A model generated the notes under the pieces. It did not search any database and was not told where the DNA came from. It saw only the letters and a list, made by a program, of their open reading frames with translations. From Corbicula japonica (taxonomy: Eukaryota > Mollusca > Bivalvia > Venerida > Cyrenidae): DNA of 64,000 nt. Where the stretch lies: positions 496,001-560,000 of the forward strand of contig JAZAYU010000254.1 in NCBI GenBank assembly GCA_038501625.1, read 5' to 3'. The position numbers were made by a program, and so were the translations under genes. Below, piece after piece: positions 12,020-24,300 of the stretch. How positions within the stretch are numbered: position 1 is the first letter of the stretch; each line of letters opens with the position of its first letter.

Positions 12020-12115
12020 TAGGGACGCATCCGGCATTAGGAAATTGAACCTAGAGCGTGGGGCCGTTGTCGGACCTGCTACATGTACCTGATACCGACT
12101 GAGCCACTGACTCCC
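12020..12115 (-). ncRNA. tRNA-like sequence (pseudogene or SINE head)
   Basis: On the minus strand GTGGCTCAGTCGGTATC fits a pol III A box. GGTTCAATTTCC, about 50 nt on, fits a B box. The stems do not close well, so it is not called as a functional tRNA. Confidence 0.4.
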
Positions 12116-12570
12116 TTATCCCAAAACAGTTGTTGAACAAATGTGTTCCAACACCATGCTCCACTGACTATGTAAGCATAACAAAAACAAAACAAAGAAA
12201 AAGCAATATTCATTGTCTGCAAAAACAACAGCAGCAACAAAAGGAATCACAGTAGCACACGCAGTTTCAAGATTTTAGTATTATATGTAATAATAATAGT
12301 ATAATCATTCAAACAAACAGCTTCAGCTAACAATGTTATCATGTCTATCCTCTTCAATAGTGTGCAAAGTAACATAGTATAAATGACGCATATTTGAAAC
12401 CAAAGAATATGGAGAACAAAAGCATCTGCCATGTCTTCTCTTCTTCGCTGACTTAAAACACGCTGTTAATTTACAAGTTCTAGTTGTATATTTAGTTATG
12501 GTCATGTACTGGCCTGTTCGGAATAGAATTTGATGTTAGTAAATGTTGTCTATGATCAACTGCTCCTTAA

Positions 12571-13348
12571 GGTAAGACCTGTGTAATGAATACCTATATC
12601 CAGAAGAGTATCCAAGGGAGGTAACTATAGTAGTAAATTAGGGTAGAGTTCTATCATCCAAGAGGACCGGGGTTCAAATCCCACTGGAAGCTAATTTTTT
12701 CTGTAAGCCTAGAGCTTAAATAATTGGCATATTTCTTTTTTTCCTGTGTAATTCTGTCATTCAATATAAAATTCTCATGATTTAAACTAAAATAAGCAAA
12801 ATAATCAAGATTAAAAGGGTTTTCGCTATCAGAACAGTGTTTATTCGAGTCATCAATTTGAAAATTTCTAAAACTGGACGGTAAACTTTTCTGAAATTTT
12901 GTTTAAATTTTGTTTAAGGTATATAGTTAAAAATGGTAAAGTTTGGTATATTGCACCAATCAGGATTTTGCACAATTTTCATTAATTTAGTCTCGTGAAA
13001 TATAAAAAATGCATTTTTTAAATTTATTTGGTCAAAAAATGTCATTTTAAGATAAATTCTGTATTTATATATTATATCTTTAATTGGTTTAGTAAAATAT
13101 AACATATTTTGGATAAACTGTAAAAAAATAGGGTTGAATTTATCAATAACAAAAAATTTTGTCACTGATTAAAGAAATTGGATACTTTCACGTTTTTTCT
13201 CACTTTTTAAATAAAAAAAGCTAAAAATCTCAAAAACTACACGGTGAAAATCATTGAAATTTTGCATACAAGTCAATGGAATGAAGCAGTTGATGAAAAT
13301 ATAATCATATGTTGGATTCTTAATAGTGTCTATTACACAGGTCTTACC
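12571..13348. mobile_element. Non-autonomous TTAA element (778 bp)
   Basis: The 17-bp TIRs GGTAAGACCTGTGTAAT are perfect and flanked by TTAA (12567-12570 and 13349-13352), as in piggyBac/Kolobok-type insertions. The interior has no transposase but carries a tRNA-like segment at 12619-12692. A GCCTAGAGCTTA / ATTGGCAT stretch near 12710 resembles part of the 166-bp repeat unit at the window start. Confidence 0.85.
12619..12692 (+). ncRNA. tRNA-like segment inside the TTAA element
   Basis: A-box-like TAGTAAATTAGGGTAGAG is followed about 40 nt later by the B box GGGGTTCAAATCCC and then a run of T. It is probably a captured tRNA pseudogene or SINE head. Confidence 0.45.
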
Positions 13349-13899
13349 TTAAACTATTAATTTTGCAAACATCTTACAGCGCACTTATATAATATAAAAG
13401 AAATAAGAAAATAAAAGGGATAAAAGTTTATAAAAACGGAAATAGAACTAACATTATAATCGAATGATGCAATTAACGTTTAATATTAAATTAAATGAAT
13501 AAACAGAATCGTATGACAAATTAGTAACTCTATTTTAATTTCAATATGTTAAATACCAAATAAATTTGAAAATTTTAAAAGGGGGCACTTCAGACAAGCC
13601 AAACAACACCGCTAAAGATTAACAAATTATACTGATTTTAATACATGAAAAGACGTAACGAATGTCTTCTTGTTATGACCATAAAACAACATATTTAAAA
13701 TAACGTAGAACAAAAGCTTTAGAAATTCCAAAATGTCTAAAACAAAAGGTATACAGAAAATAATTAAAACAAGTTATCGAAGCATTCGTATAGCAAAACT
13801 AATATATTTCTATTCTTTTGTAGAAAACTCCTCTGTTAAACATGTAACAGATAGAAAGGATTTTTTCAATTTTATATGTTCCTATGTCACAAAAAGACA

Positions 13900-14250
13900 C
13901 TGTCAAAATTCTATTCTGTTTAGTTCCGCCCATTGTTTTCTCGTTTAGGGCAAACCCATTTTTTAATCTGGGGACCATACGCCGCTCAACATGGAATGGT
14001 ATTAATCTGAAAATACCGCATGGAAGGTTCCATGTTCACCGTCATATGCATACCATCGTTTGGGATGGATCAATATTGTCCTGGTTATTGGTGTAAGTAT
14101 TGAATTGCGCTCAACCCGGGGCTAGACGGCGTGGGCAGTAATATGCATTTCCATTCATGCCCATGAACAGGCTCAATCAAAACGAGCCTGCAATAATTTA
14201 ATATTTGTCGTGTTAGGTGGCTTTCAAAGTTCCCTTTTCATCTATTTCAA
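13900..14250 (-). repeat. Multi-hairpin dispersed repeat (family A), copy 2, near full length
   Basis: Reverse orientation of copy 1: GGGGACCATACGCCGCTCAA, GGAATGGTATTAATCTGAAA, ATGCATACCATCGTTTGGGA, GGGCAGTAATATGCAT, then GAACAGGCTCAATC. It extends beyond copy 1 into TTTTCTCGTTTAGGGC and GTTCCGCCCATTG, which copy 7 also has. Confidence 0.8.
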
Positions 14251-14763
14251 TAAAATCATGTCGGGTACAACTATTGCAAAACAGAGAGAATAAACGTTTT
14301 AATGGAAATGATTCATAAATTAATATAATTAAAAAAATACGGAGAAAACAAGTACATGATTGTATTTGAATGTTACCGTAACATACCTGATATTAAACAC
14401 ATTTGCAAAAAACAACGTTTTATAAGATTTTCTTTTAGCATGGCGATATGTTATGAAATGTTCACACTTTAATCTGCATTATAAAGATTGTGTATTTAAT
14501 GAATAAAAGTATTTGACCACACAACGTTAAAACAAACATAAATAAACACAAAAATAAAAAATAAACGATTAAAAATTCCAAATATTAAAAATATATAGTA
14601 CACCACAGCATTTTGAAACACTTTATGAAGCGATAAAATATCAGAGGAAAAATGGAATACAATAGTAGCAAAATAAGATATTCATTGGGGAAAATGTCTG
14701 TATACTACAGTTCTTGTAAACTAAAGACACAATGTTACAATATTAAGAAGAAAAAGTAAATTT

Positions 14764-14984
14764 GGGGCACGCCACGGGCAACTGTGCATTCGGTGATATT
14801 TTTTTGACATTTTAGTTGTTGCTAAATTTGGAAAGAACTTGCTTCTATCTATTATTTTCCCGTAAATATTTGCTAATCGTATTTCTCATTTTGACAATTT
14901 TAATTTTTTAACGCAAAATGAATAATACGCAAAGCCGTCTACTGTCGTCAACAATCTGAAGATACCTTTTCCCGTGACGCGCCC
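14764..14984. mobile_element. MITE with GGGGCACG...CGTGACGCGCCC ends, copy 1
   Basis: The left end GGGGCACGCCACGGG and the right end CCCGTGACGCGCCC are inverted. The AT-rich interior has no coding capacity. Related copies lie at about 15405 and 19871. Confidence 0.75.
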
Positions 14985-15157
14985 TATATCAGGAATGGTC
15001 ACATTCATCCAGTTGAGATAGCCACCACACGGCCAACAAGTAGTGAGGAGAAGAAATTATAAACAATAGAGAATAATATAAGTAAAGTAAGTATTACATC
15101 AAATCAATATCACTATTCCCTACGTTGCCCTGTACAGTGTTATAACTGAATGTTTTC

Positions 15158-15346
15158 TTAATAATATTTAGATTTAATTGGAGCTTTGATTCTTCCAGTA
15201 CTCTCAATTTCGGCCCGGCAAAATGGGCATACACACTTCTCCAGGGAATATAAACATATTCTGCATAGTTGATGTCCGCATGGAGCGCAAAAGCAATCCT
15301 TTTTCCAGTCATAGCATATGCTGCATTGGTCCGGGTCTGCTGCTGC
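15158..15346 (-). CDS. C-terminal RING-finger exon (C3HC4), last exon of the microexon-array gene
   Basis: The minus-strand acceptor (TTTGTGTAG) at 15347 opens a 62-residue frame ending in TAA at 15158-15160. It starts AAADPDQCSICYDW and holds C8-x2-C11, C23-x-H25-x2-C28-x2-C31 and C40-P-F-C43. This is a complete C3HC4 RING-HC set with the usual CGH and CPFCR signatures. RING domains bind two zinc ions and normally recruit E2 enzymes for ubiquitin transfer, so an E3 ligase role is expected by family. The tail (R-A-E-I-E, then a short basic KSKYY) ends the protein. The exon enters in phase 0, matching the phase-0 ends of the connector exons at 23826-23893 and 28017-28096. Further exons may lie in between. 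Confidence 0.85.
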   Translation of the reverse strand, partial: AAADPDQCSICYDWKKDCFCAPCGHQLCRICLYSLEKCVCPFCRAEIESTGRIKAPIKSKYY

Positions 15347-18300
15347 CTACACAAAGATAAAAGACTAATTTAATTTGCGACATCTATCTCAGATTTAGTT
15401 AAAAAGGAGCGCATCGCGGGAAAAGGTACCTTCGGACAGTTGACGTCAATTCTTGAAATGACGCAATAAAGTTGAACAAAATAATATTTTATTGTCAAAA
15501 TGTGTAACAAAATCACTTTTAGTTATGAGAAAAAAAATAAAAGAAAGTTGAAAGTTCATTCTAAATAAAGGAACAACTCTCAAGTGTCTCAAAATATGAC
15601 AGAAGGTACATTTTCCCGTTGCGTGCCCCATTAAAACATTAATGGTGTAATCTACTTGTAATATTGAGTTTGATAATATTAAACTATTTAACTCTATATA
15701 TGAAGACATATCTTTCTACTGTGAACATCATTAATGACATTCGCTTGATGTTCGCTAGGCGCTGCCACCGTGACGGTACGGCTTCGCTCCCCAGTAGAGG
15801 CAATGCAATTTTTCTTCTCTTGTAATTAGGGGTGACATAGATTACTAGATAAACGGGTTACACTTTTGGTGTAATTATATTAAAAACTGTATCTACTATC
15901 GATTTCCTGGATACAAAAATAAATATTTGAGAACAATGAAAATCATGTGTTTTGTTGTCTTTTGATGTGAAACATAATGATCCGGAACAGCCAAACTCCG
16001 ATAATGCAGCCTCCAAACGATGCAAAAGGTAGAGAGGAAAAAAGCATGTGTTTATGAGAATATCAATTTCAAACAAGAAACAACAAGCATTGAACAAAAA
16101 TAAGATTAACTCTGTTTGACACATTATCAACTGTAAAACTAGAGACTTGTTTGGCATTTGTCATTGAGGTTTGTCGGAAAGACCTCAACTTTCAACTCAC
16201 TTTATTGGAATAAAACAAGCCTAAAAATGACGATCATATTTAATAACGATGTAAATTGGAAACTAACGCACTCTTCTTTAACGTGCTTATTGTAAGAAAA
16301 TTTTGACTTTCTTATCGAGAACATGTAACAAGTAGAAACTGCTTTTACATAGTTTATGGTGCATAACGTAGGAAAAATCTTGAAGATATTTGCTCTTGCA
16401 TGAAATGAAACTAACAACAACATGAATCTCTTCAAAAACCTAGTTCACCCTGGCTAACCTGGTACGCTTCGCGAACGGCACTACGCCGCGATCACGGCAA
16501 ATGAGACGCTTTTAACCGGCATAACCGGTGTCAATGTAGGAGATTTTGTGGGGTAAGGTAAGAAAATCGCAGAGTTTTTGATAAGATATTGAAATAATAC
16601 TCAAACCAATAGGCCTGTAAGGCGCTCAAATCATGGCTTTTTATGTTTGTATACTTTTATTTGTCCAGAATACAGTAGTTTGCTAATTCATTCGTGAAAA
16701 TGAATCTCTCTGTGCTGCAAAAGTTGTAAATTTCCTGTTCAAATGTATTTTTCTTGAGCTAAGCTAAATTTTAGTAAAGAATTATGACTGCATAAAAAAT
16801 TGTCTGTATTTGAGGACAAGGCAGTGTAAAATTTGTGTGTGTTGTATCTATATTTTACTTACTTCTTGCCAAAAAATGAGAGGCCACGCACCGTACACCG
16901 GCACTTGATTTTTGCATCACGGCATTTTATTCGATGCGGGTATAAAACTATACTTTGGTTGTCAAAACCTTTTAATGATTCTTCACATTTATTTTAGCTG
17001 TTAGTTGATATGTTGGTGTACATTGCAAAACAGAGTTTGATAGACTTAAAAAATTCTTCGATCAACAAGCAGGAGCGTATCCGGAGGATATTCTTTGGGG
17101 TTGCTCAAACCCCCTTTTGGCGCATCAATATTTAATTTTAACGGGGATTATGGCCATAAAGTTGGAATTATCATATGACTACCCTGTGACTGACCCAAAC
17201 GAACTTCTATTGTGGAAATATTTGATCCGACAATGAACAAAGCTAGCAGAGTATTTCACGCAATACCTGAGTCCGCTGAAGATGAAAAAAAACCCAAATC
17301 AATAATTTCTGAAAGATTGTTTTATCTGACGTTGATTGTTTCAATAAAAGTTAAATTGAATCATAAAAACCACTACCCATTGCTTTAGGGTGTGGGTGGG
17401 GAAAACAACATTAATAATTGTTTCAAACTTTGTCTATTACATTTAAAATGACCGAATATATTCATGTTTAACAAACTTAATGTTTATTGACAAAATCATT
17501 AATATAAGTCGGTTTATTGACTAGGTTTTGAAAGATCGTATTGAAAAGATATAGATTTATGTTATATTTTTCCGTTCAACTTGTCTTATATTTATAATAC
17601 TAATTAAGGGATTATCCTTGGTCCGATTTTGTCGAATTTTGGATATGGGAGCACATACCAGTAAGATTGCCACTTACTCGAACTGGCCATGCAGAAATTA
17701 TGAAATAGGGCATATTATGAAGATATTTTGGCATTTATCAAGCCTAAATTAATTATAGATATAGGTTTTGTGTTTTCAAGGTATTTGGAATATATTTATT
17801 TAATAACTATTAGAAACCTAAAAAAGCAGCTAGGTGATGATCAGTGTGATGCAGGGGCTTGAATTCGAAACTAGGGAAATCCTGTAAAGTAATCTGTTTC
17901 CGCTTCAGAAATTCAGTTGCATGTTTTTGGATTTATTTTGCGGAAAATCGGTAGGGATGACAGCTATTGGCTATATTCTTGTCTGAATCTGCTGTTTCAG
18001 CTGGACTGAAAGCAACCATTTCTGGGAGTTGTCGGTTGGACATAAATATTATGCAAGATTTTAGGTTTCGTGAGTTTTGCCCCGGCCGACTGTGCAAACG
18101 TGATGCTTGGACTGTGTTTCAGTGTTCCTTGGAATTTTTTCAGGAGTTCTTCATAGCCTGAATTTATGTTGTCTGAGTAGCTTATAGCCATATGTTTAAG
18201 GTAAACACTGATTTCTGTTTCAGGTTGTTGTTCTGGATTGATTTCATAGACTAGGTACAGAGTGTGTGTCGGAAACTGTGAAATTAGGACCGGTTACTCG

Positions 18301-21300
18301 CGTCAGCCGCCTATGTTGTTGTTTATACTAAATGTGACGGGTATTGAAAATTTCATTTCTTTTGCAATTTTGACTAGGTTTGACGTATTTGTTTTGTAAT
18401 GTGAATTCTAATTATGTTTATTGCAAGTAAATGAATTGACCTTTGACATGTGGTGAAAAATGAAATGTTGTACATTATGCTGCAATCACTTTAATCTGTG
18501 TACAGGATCATTTTTCATTAAAGGTCTAAGGTCAGGTATACATTAATGAGAAAAAAAATACTTTGTATATATATTTGATGTAAAGTGATTACAGCATTAT
18601 GTACATTTCATTTTTCACCACAGGCCAAAAGTAAAGTCAGTTATTTGGAATAAACATTACCTATCTTTCACAAATTATTGATTTAAAGTTTAGATTATAG
18701 TTTCACCTCTGTTTTGCGTGCAATACTCTGATAGCCTTGTACAGGGTTGGAAGAAAGATTTTCAAAGAAAGGTGTTCGATTGGGTCATTCTTATGGTAGT
18801 TATGCGATAATTCCAACTTTCTGGCCATAATCCCCATGAAAATTTAAATATTGTTATTAAGTAAACATAATCACTAATCTATCACAAATTATTGTTTGGG
18901 CTAGCTTTGTTCAGGGTCGGATCAAAGATTCCCACAAAAGAAGTTCGTTTGGGTCAGACGTAGGGTAGTTATGTGATAATTCCAACTTTCTAGCCATAAT
19001 CCTCATGAAAACTTCACAAAAAGGGGGTTTGAGCAACTCAAAATAACACCCTTTGAATCCGCTCCTGCTTGTTGATTTTTAAGTATATCAAATCTGTTTT
19101 GCAATGTACACAAACACAGCAAACTACAACTATATTAGATGTGAAGAAACAGTTTAATATTTCGACAACTAAAGTATATTTTAATACCAGCATCGTATAA
19201 AATGCCGTGATACACAGCGTAGCGAAAATCAAGTGCCTGTGTACGGTGTGCGGCCTCTCATTTTTTTGCAAGAAGCAAGTATATTATAGATCAAACACAC
19301 TCAAATTTTACCCTGCAGCTTCCTCCAGTGCAAACAATTTTTATGCAGTCATAATTCTTCACTAGACTTCAGTTTGGATCAAGAAAAATACGTTTGAACA
19401 TGAAATTTACAACTATTGCAGCACAGAGAGGCCCATTTTCACGAATGATTTAGCAAACTACTGTATTCTGGACACAGAGAAGACTAGAATCATAAATAGT
19501 CATGATATGACAGCCGTACAGGCCTATTGGTTTGAGTATTATTTAAATATCTAACCAAAAACTCTGCGAGTTTCTTACCTTACCCCACAAAATCTCCAAC
19601 ATTGACACCGGTTAAATAGTTGCATATGCCGTGATCGCGGCGTAGTGCCTTCCGCGAAGCGTACCAGGTTAGCCAGGGTGTAGTTTAACCATTTGAATAA
19701 TTGAGGTACTTAATCGAATGGTACCCTATCGAGACCAGAACCTCTGGATTCAAGTCAGTAAAAAGACGATGAGAGTAATGAAATAAACAGATCGGGCTTC
19801 TAAAAGTAGGTTCTTTTACAAGATTTCAGAAAAAAACTTCATAAACTCTTAAACCCTACCATCATCATATGGGGCACGTCACGGGAAAAGGTACCTTCGG
19901 ACATTTTTAGTGATATTTTAGTTTTTATTCAATTGAGACAGAACTTACAATTATAAATAAATTTATTGTAACAAAAATGTGATTTTGTTACGCATTTTGA
20001 CAATAAAATGGTATTTTTACCGCGAAATGCATAATATGTAATGTCGTCTGTTCAAATTTAAGACGTCATATCAAAGGTTGGCGTCAACTGTCCGAAGGTA
20101 CTTTTTCCCGTGACGCGCCCCATATAACGAAAGAGATAAGCATAAAGATCAATAATGTAGATGGTTTAATCACCGAGAATTCAGAGAGATGTAGAATATC
20201 ATGACAATACCTTTTCTTTTCGAATTTCAAATAGCTTTAACGAATATCGTGGAGAAATTAGTAGTGCATTTTTTTCTTTAATGTAAAAAAATAATGTCCA
20301 TAAAAGATTAGTTGAATAATACCTTTATGCAGTAGTGGTTCTAAACTATAACAGAATTTTTAATTCAATCACGGTATTGACCATATAATTTGGAAGAAGG
20401 TTTCTTAATCTTTGGTACCGAAACCCTGTTTAAAAAGTACTTTTTGGCAAAGATTACGTTGATTGAAATCTTTAACATGGTGGAAAGCTAAATACAATCA
20501 AACAACCTATGATATATTAACCACATAAGATGTTGCATGTGTGGCACTATCACATAAAAAGAAAAGTTTAATTTTGCAAAATCAATATATAAATATTTTG
20601 ATTGGGCCTGTTCATGAGCAGTCATAGAAATGTATATTACTGTCTTTGCCACAAAGCCTAGGGTTTAGCGCAACTCAATATTTTCACAAACATAGACCGA
20701 GCAAAAATGAAATCTTGCAAAACTGTACAAGTTTTTAAATTTGAAAATTGTGTTCAGTGATACGTTATTTTCACTTTTATTTTTAGTATTTGCACAGATC
20801 TAGATTAATCGGGAAACTGGTGTTTATTTTGTTCAGAGGTCAAGGTTATCTCCTAAAAATAATGAAATGGATCGTTTTTAACGTAAAGGACTCTAACAGA
20901 TTATTTTATTGTCAAATTTAGACGTTAATGGCATGTACAGCAAGAAAACCACAATCTTTAAAGACCACCGATGCGAAGAAATAAGATACAGTTACTAAAA
21001 TGTCAGTTTGTGGAAATTACCTCCCTTATAATTAATGTAAGAACAAAATCCAACGCTTAATTTTCCATGTATTGTTATATATATTTTTTTTAAATCTATA
21101 AATACTGAACCAACAAGTATCAAGATAAATATATTGATGATAATATTCATTTAGATATTTGCATTCATTGGCACCTATTTATGTAATAGGAGTTTTTCAT
21201 GTTATTTTTATATTTGCTCACTACACATATCGTGCTTAAGGTTTTAGAACTGTAATATGCACTTTTGCAGATTGGGATTTTGTTGTTTTCATTTCCAAGT

Positions 21301-24300
21301 ACATCCATTTAGACATCTAAACGCGAGTTTTAAAAAACATTTACCGTGCGTAACTCTAGAAATATAGTATTTTAGAAGGGGACCCTCTGTTTCGGAAAAT
21401 GGGCTGTAAAATCAAACATACTAGAAGCTAAATTCATCTCTATTTCTTTGAAACCTTGTAAAATTTTGTAAAATAAAGGCTAATTGTTTAAGGACATCAT
21501 ATCTGAACAGGAAAAAAACAAGCATTATGTTAAGAATTTATTTCTAACACTTTATAAATTGACTTTTTAAAAGTGTACCCCATTTTCGGAAATGCACATT
21601 TTTCCGATCTGCAAAAATTAAGCAAGTTTTTATCTGTAATTTTTGTGCATGTTAAATGCAGTAAAATAATTGTGTTATACATTAAAATTATCTGCTATGT
21701 GTATAGAATCAAATAATTAAAAGAAAAGAGCACCTCACCGTCTTCGTTTTCATTTTATTGGCCTACAAAATAGGTACCTATGGCCCAGACCAAACGGTTA
21801 AAAACCACAAAAACCAAAGGGCTTGGTTTACGAATGGTGATTTTTTATACCCCCTAAAATTTTTTGAAAAACAAGAAATACGCAAGCAATCAGCTATGCT
21901 GGTTTACATTTAAACTCAAAAAAAGTAATTGTGGCAACCGTAACCATAGCAACCAAAGCATTCTTTTAAAGGAAAAAAATCATCGTGCAAACACATAAAA
22001 TTAGTTTTATAAGACAAGTATCACAAAATTACTGTTCTATTATAGAAACAATAAAATAGCAACATTTTCCTAAATGAAAGTACAGATTCCATAAGCATTT
22101 TAGTTTCATATCGTGATTCTGTTGCTGTATTATAAAAGAGTCAGTATTTTGTAATAATATCATTACAATATTTCAGTTTTCGTGGCTACTAAATGAAGAT
22201 GAAGGATAACAATTATTTCCGAATTTTAAACCTATTGATTATACTATTTTCTCCAAAAATTTCCTCACAATAATTTTAAAAAAAAGAAGAAAAAGGGAAA
22301 AAAAAGGGTTCCTACCCTGAGGATTGAACCCGGGTCCGTCAAATGAAGATCTCTGAGCGTTACCATTAGGCCACGGAGATTTGATCATACGGTGGTCAAT
22401 TTCATTTAAGCTCTATTCATTACTGAGTGTTGTTCGTCTATAGACCTATTTTGAGTATTTGTTATGAAAATATTTGTTTACTTTACATTAATTTTATATC
22501 CGCACTTTGTTATTATTTGATTTAGTTATTAATAACGTCATAATCGCGGAAACACCTACAGAGTAGACTCCTTTTACGAATAATAGTATCAACCGGAAAG
22601 GTACGAATCGGCGTTCGGAAAAAAACGAATTAGTGACGGCATAAGTCGATGTTTGGCGGAAATATTACAGTTCTAAAACCTTAACAGCGTCAAAAAGGCG
22701 CAACTGATGGCAGCATTGATTGAATGGTGGCGACGTTTTGTACGGTCGTCACAATGCACTGACAATGCCACAGTCATTATTTAATTGAGGAGTAAGGAAT
22801 TTGTATTGCCACGAAATACGTCAATTATTAACATATTGCAGACTTAAATTCATTCCGAATGTTCATGAGAATATTTATTGCTCATGCAACTTGAACTCAA
22901 TTTTCGTATTTTGATGCAAAGGTATATACATAAATTAACTTGATTATATGAAATTATTTCCGTTTCGAATAATACGAACTTGACGGTAATTGTCAGTGTG
23001 GAGGGAAAAGGTGCGTGTATCTCGTGCGATTAGGCTATTTAAGTGTTGGTTTTATCTGTGTACACCATTCGAGGCGTTTCTATTCAGCGGTAAACATGTC
23101 GGCACCCGCCCACCCGCCCTATAGGTTGTTAATATTATTTTTGGATGGTTGTCGAGGTTTAACAGAACTTTCAGAGAATAAATTGAAAAATTGGTGTAAA
23201 TAAAGTGTTTATTTTTGTTTCAGGTGTTTCGAGTTTTGCTGTTTTCTCTTAGTCATAAACAATATATTTATTAATCATGTAAGAAATATGGATATTTTAA
23301 GGCCATTCACTAGTTTCAGGTTCGAGTGGTACTATTAGACGAAGCTTTATCCAGATGTGTTGAAAGTTTTCCGTTCGTCCTCTGGACTGCTAAATAGCCA
23401 GAACTACGGATGTCAGCTTTTCATTCGGACGGTTCGCACGCTACAGGCCCACTGATTTGTACCTCTTTGGACAGTTTTTGAGTAACTTGAACTTGGACTT
23501 TACAGACATTTGAAAATTTTAATGTATATTACCTCTGAATACAACGACCTATTCCTAGTTTTTGTTTGTGTTTTTTACGTATTATGAGATAAGGAAATAA
23601 TTAATTTACTCACGTTAAAGTGAGTAATTAATAATTAACACCAGAATAGAATTCCTGAAACTAACCCATTCGGAATTTAAAGAAAAACTAAAAATGGAAA
23701 ACATCATGACATGTTATACATTTTTCAATTTTCTGTGATCAAATAAAACATTTTTTGGGGGGGATAACCTGCCCTCACTTCCCACAGTCAACATGCAGAA
23801 ATAAACCAAAGACAGGTTTACTTACAGCGTCATGTTGTAGTGCAGTACTACTCCTCGGACTGTCCTCATTCTTCAAAGATTCGTTGGTACCAGCTGCAAT
23901 CAGTTAACACTCGGAATGTTGGGTTCTTTTTAATATGAAACAAAATCTGAACATGAAACAATACACGTTTTATGATTTGACGGAAGTTTACCTCTTTTTC
24001 ATACACCCAACAAAAGTTCTTATTGGTCACTTTAGAGTAGTTTGTAATTTTTCATTAAGAAAGAAATTGACTATTAAATATTGCCACACGTGGTGTAAAT
24101 CTCTTGCTAAAATATACTAAAAATATAATAAATTATATAATAAAAAATTAAAAAGAATATACTAATAAAATATATTGATAAAATAAAATAAATAATATAA
24201 TTAAAACATGACAGAATATAATAATAAAATATAATAAAAATTTAATAAAAATGAAAATAAAATAAACATAAAATAAAAATGATAATAAAAGATATGGTGT

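Noticed and set aside
22309..22382. Functional tRNA-Glu gene
   Set aside because: The acceptor stem does not pair and the base before the anticodon is C; called a pseudogene instead.
23015..23203. Plus-strand frame with MSAPAHPPYRL start and nearby AATAAA
   Set aside because: Short, no domain, no paired splice sites; could be chance in an intron of the RING gene.
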